From positions 20,084,868 through 20,148,867 of the forward strand of contig OY987246.1 in assembly GCA_963920765.1 (NCBI GenBank): a stretch of DNA of 64,000 nucleotides. The letters are read 5' to 3'. The translations under genes and the position numbers were made by a program. How positions within the stretch are numbered: position 1 is the first letter of the stretch; the number at the start of each line of letters is the position of its first letter. Source of the stretch: Ulota crispa (taxonomy: Eukaryota > Streptophyta > Bryopsida > Orthotrichales > Orthotrichaceae). Shown in pieces: positions 36,051-47,684 of the stretch. Below the pieces are notes generated by a model. That model was not told the DNA's origin, made no database searches, and was given only the letters and a program-made list of their open reading frames with translations.

Positions 36051-36694
36051 CCCCTAAATGCCCAAGGCACCACATTTTGGTGCCAACAATATTTTGAAGT
36101 TCAATAAAATCTAACTAAGTTGCTATTTTTAGTATTTAGTATTTTAGAATTATTCTTTTTGAAGTCAGTTTTAGCATCAAAAACCCAATTTTTAAAATTA
36201 TTGATTGTGAATTTTCTATTCAAGATTTTGTGCAAGGGTGTCCATTATAATCTTGATTTTTTTAGTGTTGAGAGCTCATGATAATGAGCCTCAAAAACAC
36301 TAGATCTTGGAGAAAAATTCACACTAGAAATTCATTTTGAAATTTTGTAAAAGAGATTTTGAAAAGCTGTAAATGGACTAGAGTTATTTATGTTATGTCT
36401 TTCAACCTCCTTTTCTTTTGATGACCGGCATTTTAGATTTGACATGTGAAAAGACAATTGAAAAACTTGAAGTCATTTTTGCAGTTTTAACACCTTCTTG
36501 ATCAAACATTATAATCTTTCAATCCATATATGATGTTGTTGTGTTTTCTTCTCCTATATGATGTCTAACATATCTAGTTTGAATTTGTATGGTTACAGTT
36601 TGAAATTTTTGATAGAATTTATCAAAATGTTGACTTTTTGTTTAGTTTAGAGCAAATTCCTAAAAGCTCAAAAAATGCCTTGGGCATTTAGGGG
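36051..36694. mobile_element. piggyBac-like (TTAA) element, 644 bp
   Basis: TTAA at 36047-36050 and 36695-36698; ends CCCCTAAATGCCCAAGGC / GCCTTGGGCATTTAGGGG. Confidence 0.87.
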
Positions 36695-36802
36695 TTAAGA
36701 TGATTTCTATTTTAAGCTCAAGTGGCACAAAATACTCCTAAACGTGCTAAAACTTCATTTTCTAACACTCTCATGTTCATGTTTCTTTAATAAAAGCTTT
36801 AA

Positions 36803-37751
36803 CCCCTAAAGGACCAAGCCCTTTTTTATGTGAAAATCCCTAAAAACTGCCTCTTTTGGGGGAATGAGTAGAAAGGTAGGAAAAAAAGTTTTTTTGAAAA
36901 TCCAACCGTAAGATCTTGCCCTAAACTATGGGAGGTACTTGCCGAAAAAGTTTCAGCTCAATCTAGATGTAGAGGAGTGAGATATTGACATTTGTAATGG
37001 AAAAAAAAGTTTTTTTCCTTGCTGCCCTAAAATTTTAGAAGCCTTTGATGGCTTCTATATCAAAAAAATTGCTCTACACAAAGTTGAGGTTTATTTTTTC
37101 CATGTAGAAGACCAAGTTAGGTAAATGTAGGAGAATTTTCAAATGAAATGGAGGTGTGGATCATACTTTGTAAAATCCTGCAATACCATAAGGCCATGAA
37201 ATTTGCATATACGCTAGGCAAAATTGGAGAATTTATGTAAAATTCAGAAATCTAAATTACTTTGATCCAAATGGTGAAAATCAAGGAATCTTAGACTACT
37301 ACAACTTGAAAAAAAAAGTAAAAAAAAAAAATACACAAAGAGCTCAAGAAAGGAAAGCAAGTCTTCTTACAAGAAGCAAAAAGAATGGAGGTTTGGGAGT
37401 CCCATACCTACCAGCAAACTAAAACTTCTCACTACTTTCATCTCATCAATCAAAACTGAATGATTTTAAGATTCCCAAATTTGTATAAATCTAAAGAACC
37501 AATTTCAGATTATTATTATTTTTTAAATGCAATTTTGATTTTTTTTGGGCTGCCCGCCCTCGCCCTTTTTCAAAAATTTATGCATAACTTCTTCAATAAA
37601 TGTCAAAATGAAGAAAAATTTAGATGCCCACGTAAATCTTTGAATTCCCCACATTCAATAAAAGTTTCAGAAAATCACAAAAAATAAATTTGCTATAGGT
37701 ACATGCCCAAAATCCAATTGTCCCCCGAGGGGACACTTGGTCCTTTAAGGG
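36803..37751. mobile_element. piggyBac-like (TTAA) element, 949 bp
   Basis: TTAA at 36799-36802 and 37752-37755; ends CCCCTAAAGGACCAAG / CTTGGTCCTTTAAGGG. Interior related to 28855-29783. Confidence 0.87.
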
Positions 37752-38296
37752 TTAAACAACAAGGTTGGTAGAAGTTTACTTTGGTAAGTTTAGTTCAGTC
37801 TCTTTTACATTAAGCAGAACCTTGTTCTGTGTATACTGTGTTTAAGTCAAACCTTGTTTCTTTCAAAGTTTATCAGTCGAACACCTCCGAGCCCTGAATC
37901 CTAACTGCAAAAAACCATGAAATGTGTAGAGTTTTTGACGTTTCTTTCCTAAAGCATATTCTAGGACCAACGGCACAGCCACTGATCGTGAAATTCCCAC
38001 ATGAAAACGTCTTTCACCTGTAAAACAACTGTTGAAGGAAGGACTCAAAATGGCGTGGAAGATTCTGGTCATGCAAAGTTTTCCCTTTTCTGATGGAACA
38101 GAAACCGGTGCCATAGAGAAGTGATGGTTTTACGATCCTCAGCTGCATAATTGAACACTGCAAATTAAAAGGGTGTATGCATGATGTAGCAGGACATGTG
38201 CCACGCTTTCACAAACCCAACGACCCGGTTACCTCCCCCTCACGTCATACATTTAACTCTGCAACAATGAGGCTACTAATGTACCCAAATAAATGT

Positions 38297-38567
38297 AACA
38301 TTTATTTGGTAATCTGGGAAAGAGGGTACTTTTTGGGACTTTTGAAGGTTTTAGGTGACCACCTAGAACTGAGCTCCAGCATTTTTTTGTCCTCACTTGA
38401 GTGGAGAAATTCGCGAGGGAAAAAATCTTAGTGGCTCAAATTGAATCTGATACCTTGTTTAAGGTAATTATCTGATACCTTCGAATTTGGTTTAAGGTAA
38501 TTTTTTGGGTTTTATGTGGAGTACAAAATGGTACCTCCCTTTTTCCCAGATTACTTAATATGGTGTT
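38297..38567. mobile_element. 4-bp-TSD MITE family, variant ends
   Basis: Ends AACATTTATTTGGTAATCT / AGATTACTTAATATGGTGTT. Flanks share TGT; the exact duplication is unclear. Not present at the matching place in duplicons 1 and 2. Confidence 0.8.
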
Positions 38568-39319
38568 TGTTGAAACTGACTCTCTTCTCAAATACATATT
38601 TCGGCACTTGCTTGGAAATGAAAACTCTAAAACCCCCTCAAAAGACTGGAATGGGTGCCAAAAATTACACCCTCTCCTTTCGGGCAATCTAGCACTTTTA
38701 TCATCCAATCTGAGGGGATGCGGGCATATCAGTGCACATGGTTCCTGCGCCCGTATTAGTTACTCCGTCAACGAAATTTCACACCAAGGCAAGCTGTGAA
38801 CTCTGCGAGTGCGCAAGAACCGCGACAATCAGTTGCCAAAACCTAAGGTATCGTTCCACAACGTAAGTGACCAGATTGACAAACCGGACTTGCAATAGTA
38901 GCAGAGTATGTCCTTTTCTCGGATTTAGAAATCTTACAATGTCAACCTTTGGAACTCATCAAAAGTCTCCAGGTACGTACCTCAGCCTGAAATTGCAAGC
39001 AAGACACACCTTGTCATCAAGACGTGTCAAGTGGATTGTAAGGAACACAATCACTAAAATCTACATGTTCTGCAGAGCTAAGTCAGACAACTCACACTCA
39101 TCTACCCCGCCTTTGCACCCCCGAACGTGTTTCGTTTGCACGACCAGTGCTAATCAATGAGTCGTTTTGTGAAGAAAGAATTGGTTGTTGCACTTACACT
39201 TGAGCACACTTATTCAGCAGGTCTGAAGAGGCGGGGACCATGTGAGCACCCCGACCAAAAAATTGTGCACGCGTGAGGACACTACTGGAGCTGCAATTCC
39301 AAGCAAACACACGACGTCT

Positions 39320-42191
39320 TCACGCCCTCCTAGATGCCTTGGCTATGACGAACAAACCCAGAGCTGCCCAAGCGGTGGCGATGCTGCCGCCGTGCTTGCC
39401 GCCAAATGCCGCCGCGTCCATTGCTGCATCCAGCCAGCGGTACAGCGCGATGTATGCATCTGTCCCAAGCACGGAGTACAGCGTCCTCACCGACAGCAGA
39501 AACGCCTGATATGCGCACGGCAGCCACGGCACCATGCCCAGCGCTTTGAACACGCCGTCCAGAAACCAGTCGCTGTGCGTGGACGCCACCACGCCGTTCA
39601 CGATGATGCTGCCTCCCAAAGTGAAGGGATGGTAGAGCCCTTGCTTGTGCACTTCGGAAATGCCGGTCACCTCCACCTCCACTGATCCGTCGGCCCACAT
39701 TCTATCACCCACGATCACGTCATGAGCGCGCTTGTAAGTGAGCGGTCCCGCCAAACCTGCAGCCCAAGCAAAGGCATGTTCAAGTGGTGAGCAGTGCAAT
39801 GTTCTCTTAAAAGGACACGTATGAACGCTGCTACGAAATATTCGGCAGAGTCCCAAGAGAAAGAGTCACGGCGAATTCTGATTCTAATGTACAGTACAGT
39901 GAGCTGCAGGACCAAGTGAACTCTTTCGAAGAAGAGTTCGGGATATGTACTGCTTTTCGGTAAGGTATACAGTTGCTTTGCAGGACAGATGAAACCTCAA
40001 ACACACTATACATGTAAGACGACAAGAATTGTTTCAGTTCACGTTCTCGTTATTTCAATTTTATAATGCAATTGAGTTATCGCAGATACTACGCAAACCG
40101 CGTTACAGAGGTGGTGGTGGACAAGATATTGGCATACCTGCTGAGACGGGAACGAAGTGGAGAGCTGTAAGCTCAAGCGTCCTGCTCTCGGCTGCACGTT
40201 CTGACACTTCGCCAGCTACTGGTTTCACTGTGAATTGAACAAAGCTCGCTGAAGCCACAGCATCACGATGTCCGAAGGCATACACGTCCTCATACACAAG
40301 GCTTCCATCACGGCCCCTCACAGCTACCTGCACGATAATAGTTCACAACATTACGTCTTAAAAACATCGTACAAATATTTTATCAATGACAAATGTGGCA
40401 CTAGGTGCATCCCACATCAAACTCGATCGTCGGCAGGTTTGGTATGGGTTCAGATCGAGTGGTCTCAAGTACGTGAAGGTTGGTTAACTAGTATTTGAGC
40501 TCAGAACACCACTTTCCCTGTCCAATTTCAACGCTCTATTCTGAAGAGAGTAGGCACTTGGGACATGCAACATGGTACAGACTACAGAGAGTGAACCGCC
40601 CCTTGGCTTTTTAGAAACTCTAGAGATTTGAACACGACCACAATAAACTAGTAGATTCATAGACAAGGTGCAGCACTGACCTTGTCACCCAACATTAGGT
40701 CGAACATCCGCTTCACTCCACCGCTCCACCGCTTGCGAGAGATTGTGGCATCACCTGCACGCATTTTTGGCAGATATAATCGTTACAAGAAAATCAAAAC
40801 CAGCAGAATGTATATCAGAAAAGCATTTACTGGCTGTTACAAATACTACAACCAGATTTCCAGTGATGGGATTGACTCAAACTTTCTTTCAGACGCTGCA
40901 TTAAATTGGGTACTGAAATGGTAAAACAGGATTAGAAATGGACCTGGGAAGCATCCACCCGCACACGTTCCACAGAAGCATTGTTGAGAAACACCCGTGC
41001 ACACAGTCCCACAGGTTCCACAGTTGAACAAATCACTGTTCACATCGACATCAGTTCCATTGCAGGTCATTATTTGCGGGTCGCAGATAATCAAACAATC
41101 CCCGCCACTACACATTAGGGTTCGGTTCTGGGTTGCGCAAACATTCCCGCAGGTGCCGCAGTTCAGAAGATCCGTAATCAAATTAACGCACGCGCCATTG
41201 CAGATGCCATAGCGGGTTTGAGTACTCAAGTCCACGCACTTGCCAGCACACTTGGTGAACCCAGAGTAGCAAGCCAGGTCACACTGGCCAGCGACGCACA
41301 CACCGTGCCGTTCTGTCGTCCGGAGCACGATGTCCCACAACTGCCGCAGTTGGTGGCATCAGTAGTCACGTCAACAATTGCCATTGCACTTGGCGAAGCC
41401 AGATTGGCATATCAAGTCACACTGGCCACCGACGCACACAGCCGTGGTGCCATTCCCTCCTCTGGGGCACACTGTCCCGCAGCTCCCGTAGTTGCCCACA
41501 TCGCTTGCCACCTTCACGCACGCGTTGTTGCATTGCTTGTACCCGTACTTGCACTCCTTCTTGCAATCGCCTTTCACACAAGAAGCCACGTAGTTGGCAG
41601 GGGCCGGGCAAACGCGCTTGCACACTCCGCAGTTGTTCTTGTCCGTTAGAAAGTTAACCTCGCAGCCGTTGTGAGTCTTGCCATCGCAGTCGCACCACCC
41701 GTGCTTCTCGTCGCACTCGAACGAGCACTTCCCTTTCTTGCACCTGCTCGTGGTGTGCGGTCCGCCCTCGCACTTCGCCTCGCACTTCCCACAGTTGAAT
41801 GTGTCGCTCCACACATTCGTCTTGCATTTGCGGTCCTTGCTGCACGTCGCAAACCCCGGCGAACAGTTCGACGCATCTGCCACATTTGCACATGCATGCA
41901 TTCAGCTCAGTTTGCAGCAACAGCCGTTTCACACATACTCAATGCAGATCTACGTTGCTCTCCCAGCTAGCGAGAGCTTTGCACGGTCGATTGCCTATGA
42001 ATCCAAACGTCAGAGAATCATTCTAGCTGCTGGGACTCTTGTTCGGACCGCTCAGACATGCATGGCAACAGCTTGAGACACACCAGCTTGGGACACAGGA
42101 GCGGGTGCAGAAGAGATTGCTTACCAACGTCAGCTGTTACTAGGGCGCTGATCACGAGCACAACCACGAGCGCGATGAGTGGAGATGCCAT
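39320..42191 (-). pseudogene. STIG1-Hog gene C, probably damaged copy
   Basis: Exons 42125-42191, 40944-41876, 40681-40754, 40138-40327, 39320-39756 match gene B in order, splice sites and phase. Exon 5 is open to the SRRA-stop. Exon 2 has a 2-base loss near 41375 and a 4-base loss near 41305. Together they restore the frame, but an in-frame TGA appears between them, right after CNGNC. One module also has NYGSC in place of NCGSC. Exon 3 has an 8-base duplication offset by a 2-base loss, giving ISRKRWSGGVKR in place of ISLASGGVKR right after the Hint start. GCFPGD and LTALHFVPVS are kept. An unannotated splice could bypass the stop, but the simplest reading is early decay. Confidence 0.82.
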
Positions 42192-42300
42192 GGTGACAGA
42201 CGCAGGTGGAATGCAGTGCCTGACGTTCGTCACTCGCCCCCGTCGAGAATGGCGCCGCCTGCAGTTCTGTTCTGAGATCTGTAGTGGCATGGCTGGTGTT

Positions 42301-42309
42301 CTTATATGC
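42301..42309 (-). promoter_or_regulatory. TATA-like box upstream of gene C
   Basis: GCATATAAG on the minus strand, about 110 bases before the ATG at 42191, a plausible TATA distance with a short leader. Genes A and the relic at 42873 carry GTATAC/GTACAAG-like variants at this place. Confidence 0.45.
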
Positions 42310-42630
42310 TTGGTACTTAAACCCCTGAGTTCACTGTAGCCAGCCACCCCATTTCTGGCTTTTCACTTGGCTAATTTTTGCCAAAATCTTACCTGATTCA
42401 ATCACTGGCGACTGGCGACCATAACGATATGAGCTTCGGGTGGAAAAGTGGATGACGTCGCCAAACCCGTCCGGCCCTCCCCATGCAAAGGCTGGGGCTA
42501 GATGGCATGCCGTTTTGGCTGGGGCCCGCCTACTTTCCGCCTGATGCCCTGCCCAGTCCTCCTGCCCGAACTAGCCTTTAAATCAGTTTGATTTTCCCTT
42601 GGTCGCACGACAGGCACCCAACAATTGTGG

Positions 42631-42776
42631 TAAGGAAGAGAATTTGTATGATAAGGAAGAGAATTTGTATGATAAGGAAGAGAATTTGTATGATAAGGAA
42701 GAGAATTTGTATGATAAGGAAGAGAATTTGTATGATAAGGAAGAGAATTTGTGTGATAAGGAAGAGAATTTGTGTC
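42631..42776. repeat. 21-bp tandem array, 7 units
   Basis: Unit GATAAGGAAGAGAATTTGTAT, near-perfect; the period is a multiple of three so every frame stays open (for example YDKEENL repeats). No gene context. Confidence 0.93.
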
Positions 42777-42814
42777 ATTGATGAGTGTTGATCAATTTTT
42801 TGTTTTATTCATAT

Positions 42815-42872
42815 AACACGATATTTGTTAAATTAAGAAAAACGGAGGTACCATTTTGTACTCCACCTCAAA
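42815..42872. mobile_element. 4-bp-TSD MITE family, truncated end
   Basis: Starts AACACGATATTTGTTAAATT and carries the family motif TACCATTTTGTACTCCACCT, then breaks off into the relic at 42873. Confidence 0.7.
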
Positions 42873-42985
42873 CATGGTGACAGACGCCGGTGTTTGCCAC
42901 TCGTCCTCTTCAAGAATGGCGCTTGCAGTTCTGTTCTGAGATCTGGCATGACTGCTGTTCTTGTATGCCTGGTGGGTAAGCCAGA
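42873..42985 (-). pseudogene. Relic of a fourth STIG1-Hog 5' region
   Basis: CATGGTGACAGACGCCGG, AAGAATGGCGCTTGCAG and GAGATCTGGCATG match the start codon region and leader of genes A-C in order. No exons follow because a truncated MITE abuts the ATG position. Confidence 0.75.
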
Positions 42986-43578
42986 AATGGCATGGCTGGC
43001 TACAGTTAACTTCGCCGATAGCTACACGTTCCCAGTGCACTGTATGAGTCTTTAGGCGCGAGCTCCATTCCGCCACTATTGAGCATGTGGAACGCCATGA
43101 ATATGTTGTCTCTGAGCTGGCTAGTTTCAACTTGTGTGGAGAGTGGTCAGTGAAGAGTGAAAACTCCTTGCCAGCGGCAGCTGGGGACGACTTGTTGGTT
43201 GTATCGCACGTGCGGAGTACCGCGCGTTTCTTTCACAAGTTGCTGGATCGCACGTTGTCAGCTTTTTAGAGTGCTAGCTTGACAGAAATAGCATGCCATG
43301 CGGTTAACAGTGCCGGAGCGTGCACTGTGAAAGTCGAGATTAGCCTGGTGACAGGGTTTCTGCGTTTTCAAAACGGAAGGACTTTTTCAAAAAGTGTAAC
43401 GCCAAGTCTGCTATAATTTGGAGGTGACTTCTGGAGGAGGGTGAGGTGTGGATTCCGAGGTTTAAATCGTACCCATGCGGTTGGATCGACCACCTGCACA
43501 ATATTATCACAAAATCATGAATATAATGCTGAACAATAACTCCATGAATCTTTCTCTATGTATGGTAAGATAACTGTA

Positions 43579-44440
43579 TATCTTTGAGGGCGCCGCAAAA
43601 CATGCGTGGAATGTAGAATGAAATACAAGTGAAAGAGCGTCCGATGTAACTTACAGATTTGAGGTACCTTACATTGGTGAGAAAACCAAAAAAGATGTAG
43701 GAGTTTTTCAAATACTGTTGAAGAGCTCGTGATCATGTCTGTTAAAGCAGAAAGTGTTGTACTGTAAACGAGTTGTATCGTTACTGGCTAGCACGTACCA
43801 AACAATGTCTTCGTCGTTTACTGGGAAGTCCAGGCGGTCGGATTAAAGAGGTCAGGGATTATGCAATAAAAGACACATAAAAAAGGATACAATCGTCTAA
43901 CACTTGGGCTCCATCGAAGGTTACGAAGGCCGGTCTGCTGACAAAACAAAGACATTCAGTTGCAATAAGATCAATTGGAGATAAGGAAAGCAAGAACAGC
44001 GGATAGAAGCTATGAATGTAAACACAAAGTACTACTTACTGATATCACTCATGTTAACACTTCCACCAATAAGGGTTGACTTTCATTTGGGTTCAAAATT
44101 GAAAGCAAGGAAACGACAATAAACGGGTCACAAAAACATACACGGCATGGAAGTGTTCTGACAAACAACAGAACTGAAAAACAAAGAGCCAGAAATTGGA
44201 AATGTGTTCCGACAAGTTTTTTGGCAAGAAGCACAGGAAATTCCAATTTTGAAAAACGCGGAAAACCGTGACCGGTTCCAGGCCAGTATGGAAGTTACTA
44301 AGTGCAGAAGGGCCTTCCAGGGAGAGTAACGAAGCTGACTTTGAACTATTATAGACAATCGCTGGAAGCCTATTATTCTATCTGCAACGAGGGGTCCCTC
44401 TGTGCAGATAAAAAGGAAATGGGACGAAATAGGAGCGAGG
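43579..44440. other. No gene recognised
   Basis: Intermediate-GC sequence; no exon could be supported. Confidence 0.4.
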
Positions 44441-45058
44441 TCAGGCAACGTCACCGAGGACGGTGTTCTGCCAGTCCAGGCTTTTGTACACGCCGTCCCC
44501 AATGTTGCTACAACACCCTTGCACGAACCATTACCGGTACCGCAAAGGTCGCCAACTGCAGCTTCTCCGTCACCTCCCCACGTTGACAGCATGTAGCATA
44601 TCCTGCTTTTTGGCAAACACCAGCACCTTCACATCCCGCAGCACATCCACGGCCAGCAGTCTCTGCAGCTCGTCTCGCGCTTCGGCGATCCGCTCCCTAT
44701 CGCAGCTGTCCACTACGAAGATCAACCCCCTGTGCCACAGATCCCGGATCTTGTCTTGGCCTCCCACATCTTACACGGTGAAAGTTCACGGTGCTGTACT
44801 GGATGGACTCCACGTTGAAACCTACGGTGAGGATACGGTCCACCCCGTCCTCGAGCTTCAGTACGTATAGCAACGTCGTCTTCCCTGCATTTCAAGACAC
44901 GCACTACTTGTCCAACACGGAATAGATTGTTGAGAAAACAAGACTAGCACTTCGGGACAGAACTTCATACCAGCGCAGTCGAGGCCCAGCATCAGAATCG
45001 CCAGCTTCTTATTTCCCCAGATCACACTGGAAAGGAGCTTCTTAATGATCAGCCCCAT
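44441..45058 (-). pseudogene. ARF: ARF-family small GTPase pseudogene
   Basis: Exon 1 (44971-45058) begins MGLIIKKLLSSVIWGNKKL and ends GLDCA; after an 86-base GT/AG intron, exon 2 (from 44884) resumes GKTTLLYVLKLEDG, so the P-loop GLDCAGKTT is rebuilt by splicing. Then come [59 protein letters not shown] and GDGVYKSLDW. ARF GTPases recruit coats and control vesicle budding at Golgi membranes. Damage: a 1-base insertion and TAA at the TVWDVGG position, loss of about seven codons after DLWH (the switch II side), and further frame slips in the C-terminal third. The glycine at position 2 for N-myristoylation is kept. Retained intron means this is not a retrocopy. Confidence 0.82.
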
Positions 45059-46108
45059 CCTTGAAACTCTTTAGCTCTGGTCAGAAGCTTGTGGGAGGTT
45101 CAAGTGACCCACAAGAATTTCGCCAGAGGTCACCGCAACTGAAAGCGTCCGTCAGTACAGCTTACCCATGCAGAGGACACGACCTAATCCACGGGATTCA
45201 CTCGAAAGCTTTGTCACAGTAATGCATTCGTGGTAAATTGATCTATATCAAAAAATTCTCAATACACTGTATAACTACGTAGCCTCCAAGCCCCCCCAAC
45301 CACGACGCTGAAATACCAATGGGATCCAATTACTTGTCCCAAAACCGGGTGCGTAGCATTCCATGGCCACTTCGGCATCATCCCTGAACAGTCGAAATCG
45401 CCATGAGCTTGCAAAGTGTTGCACAAATTCAGTACTTCGTGAGTATAGTTGACAAAGTTGGCGACGCATGGTCGTGTTGACAACGGCAATCGTGCGTCCA
45501 CGGACCTTAGGTCAGCGTTGGTAAGGTCAAAAACATCGATAATTCACCCAGCACTAAAACAAAACCCTAGTTAGTGAATAAATCCCCAGTTCCTTCCAAC
45601 AATGGTCTGGGTTGAGACTCGGGTACCCGTATTCGATGTATCCAGCAATTCACATAAATCCTAATTCCAAAAGACCTCCCAGAAAGCATAACTTTGGGCA
45701 CTCTTGACCACAGAAATTAACCTTACATTGATGTTTTCCAGGACTCATAGCATCGACTCTTGCCACTATCAGAAAGTCACAATCTGTTTTGACAACAGTG
45801 CCATAACTTGAGGTGGAGTATTTCGAGGCCAGGAAGATACAATCAATACCGCCCGACAATGATTCACTTTCAATTTCGAAGCATCACTGCTGTTGCTACA
45901 AAATTCTCGTCTGATTCATTTCTAACCTAAAACACTGTAAACTGTAAAATCGAAAGAGAGTTGCTCAACTAATAAAATCCGGAGACAATGAATGCAAGCA
46001 TACAGAATGCCAAAGAACGGAGGTGGTATGAGAGGCCTTCCATGAATTAAACCTCGGTGTTGTAAAGGCTTGATAACTGTACTAAGCAGCTAAACCCTAA
46101 TTGCAAAA
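45059..46108. other. Between ARF relic and UTP11, unassigned
   Basis: A minus-strand open stretch at 45259-45501 has two competing frames, and another lies at 45650-45859. Neither resembles a family I know. 3' flank of UTP11 at the right edge. Confidence 0.35.
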
Positions 46109-46789
46109 TCACCTTTTTCGCTCGGTTTTCCATCTGTACACCGGCTGTTGGGAAGGGTTTTCCAGCTCACTCGATCGAAGTTTTCGCTTCCTGCCCTTCC
46201 CACTCAACTGCTTCTGCATCGCCACCGCAGAAGCCATATCCTTGAGCTTCACAGCTCGCTCACTCCGCTCCTGCATCTCCTTGGTCAACTTTTTCCGAAC
46301 CCTAGGCACTTGAAGGGGCTCCGAGGGCCGGTCCACCACTCTCTCCCGCGTGTGCGCAACTTCATCATCATCCTCCACGAAGAACACGTGCTTATTTGTG
46401 TTTGCGCTCAAGGGAAGGACGGACGACAGCAACCTCTCGACTTTCTTTAGCTCACTCTGCGCTTTGCTCACCAAGTACCCGGCATCCTGTGACCTCAACA
46501 GCTTCAGCTCCTCCTCCGTGTACACTTTGGCGCCAGTCTCGCCTCGGTGAATCCCTTTCACGGTCTTGGAGTTGATCATCTTGAAGAAGAACTCATCGGG
46601 ATTCCGATTCGCCGCTTTCTCTTTCAACTTCTGCAGGTTCTGTTGCTTCTTCTGGAAATCCTTCGCTCGCAAAACATAGTCCTTGTGCTTCTCCAGCAGC
46701 CCGAAGCGCGCTCGGAACGCCGGCTGCGACCGCTCCTTGTGAGCGCGCCCGCCCGCCGCGGCCTTGCTCGCTTTGCGTAGCGACGACAT
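46109..46789 (-). CDS. UTP11: UTP11, small-subunit processome protein
   Basis: 226 residues in a single exon, a usual length for plant UTP11. The protein is a nucleolar component of the U3 snoRNP/SSU processome that processes 18S rRNA precursors. Family blocks are visible in order: MSSLRKA, AHKERSQPAFRARFGLLEKH, KDYVLRAKDFQKK, LKEKAANRNPDEFFFKMI, KTVKGIHRG, YTEEELKLLRSQDAGYL, ELKKVERL, NKHVFFVEDDDE, then a basic C-terminus (KGRKRKLR, WKTERKR). An in-frame ATG at 46813 would add MRFSRTGA; I prefer the one at 46789 because known family members begin MSSL. The frame is intact and composition is more GC-rich than the flanks. It is the clearest housekeeping gene here. Neighbours do not suggest co-regulation. 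Confidence 0.95.
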   Translation of the reverse strand: MSSLRKASKAAAGGRAHKERSQPAFRARFGLLEKHKDYVLRAKDFQKKQQNLQKLKEKAANRNPDEFFFKMINSKTVKGIHRGETGAKVYTEEELKLLRSQDAGYLVSKAQSELKKVERLLSSVLPLSANTNKHVFFVEDDDEVAHTRERVVDRPSEPLQVPRVRKKLTKEMQERSERAVKLKDMASAVAMQKQLSGKGRKRKLRSSELENPSQQPVYRWKTERKR

Positions 46790-47133
46790 GGCGCCCGTCC
46801 GACTGAAACGCACTTTGCCTCAAGCTCTGGAGAAAAGAGGCATCAGCAAACCATCGAATCGAGTTTCTCACGACACGATCACAACCCTAATCCTCTCGAC
46901 GCACCGACCCAGCAAAAAAGAACTGAAGTAGCAAGGGTCGGTACACTCTATGTCCCACGTCCCACGTCCTAAGTCCCAAGTCCCAAGTCCGAAATTCCAC
47001 GTCCCAAGTTGCACATTCCAAGTCTCAGTTTATATTGAATATTTGAGTATTTTGATAAGTTGAGCTAAGAAAAGCGGTATTTAGCATTCATATTTAGTCC
47101 TACATCTTGATTCACTTAGAAATGGTTAATGTC
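46790..47133. other. UTP11 upstream region with a degenerate 7-bp repeat
   Basis: The 5' flank up to about 46930, then 46948-47035 with irregular repeats of CCCAAGT/CCCACGT. Confidence 0.6.
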
Positions 47134-47135
47134 TA

Positions 47136-47556
47136 CTTCCTTTGTCCCAATATAAAGCTCCAAATTAGGCATAGTTCTTGTCCCACTAAAACGCTCTTTT
47201 TTGCTAATTTCAATTGCTAAGAAAGTGTTTGTCATGTTCAATGATCTCAAGGGAGCAAGTTAAGCAATTAGAGAGCATTCCTCTCCTGACAAGCTTGGCC
47301 TTGTTCATATGAGGTATCATTGTTGTTACTAATTTTTAAATCATAAATAATGAGGAGCTAGCAACATGTACAAATATGGTACCTTTTTGCATGGAATTTG
47401 GGTGTCTAAATGACAACATAAAAACTGGAGATTTTGCAAACATTTGGTAGGTGGTATAATGATTCTGGAATGCATTTGTCACTAACATAATGACTAACAA
47501 TACAATTAATCCCTCATGGAGAAAAAAATTGGAGCTTTATAATGTGATAGAGGAAG
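47136..47556. mobile_element. Stowaway-like (Tc1/mariner) MITE
   Basis: Ends CTTCCTTTGTCCCAATATAA / CTTTATAATGTGATAGAGGAAG, flanked by TA (47134-47135, 47557-47558). The terminus recalls the plant Stowaway consensus CTCCCTCCGTCCC. Confidence 0.8.
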
Positions 47557-47684
47557 TACATGACAACCCTCTTAGGAAGTTTTTGTGCAACGAAGGTGAG
47601 ATTTTGCTCAAGAGTTGAACTGTGCTAAAAAAAGAATTCTAAGTATGAGTTCAAATCTAATACAAAGTAATTATTTTTGCTTAA

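Larger units (their letters stand above)
37813..43578. repeat. Duplicon 3 (carries STIG1-Hog gene C)
   Basis: The most compact copy. Left flank 37813-38290 matches 6000-7660 of duplicon 1 without its insertions; right flank 43200-43578 matches 17440-17820 and 30224-30620. Confidence 0.83.

Noticed and set aside
42588-42791. Frames with YDKEENL or RKRICMI repeats
   Set aside because: By-products of the 21-bp array whose period is a multiple of three.
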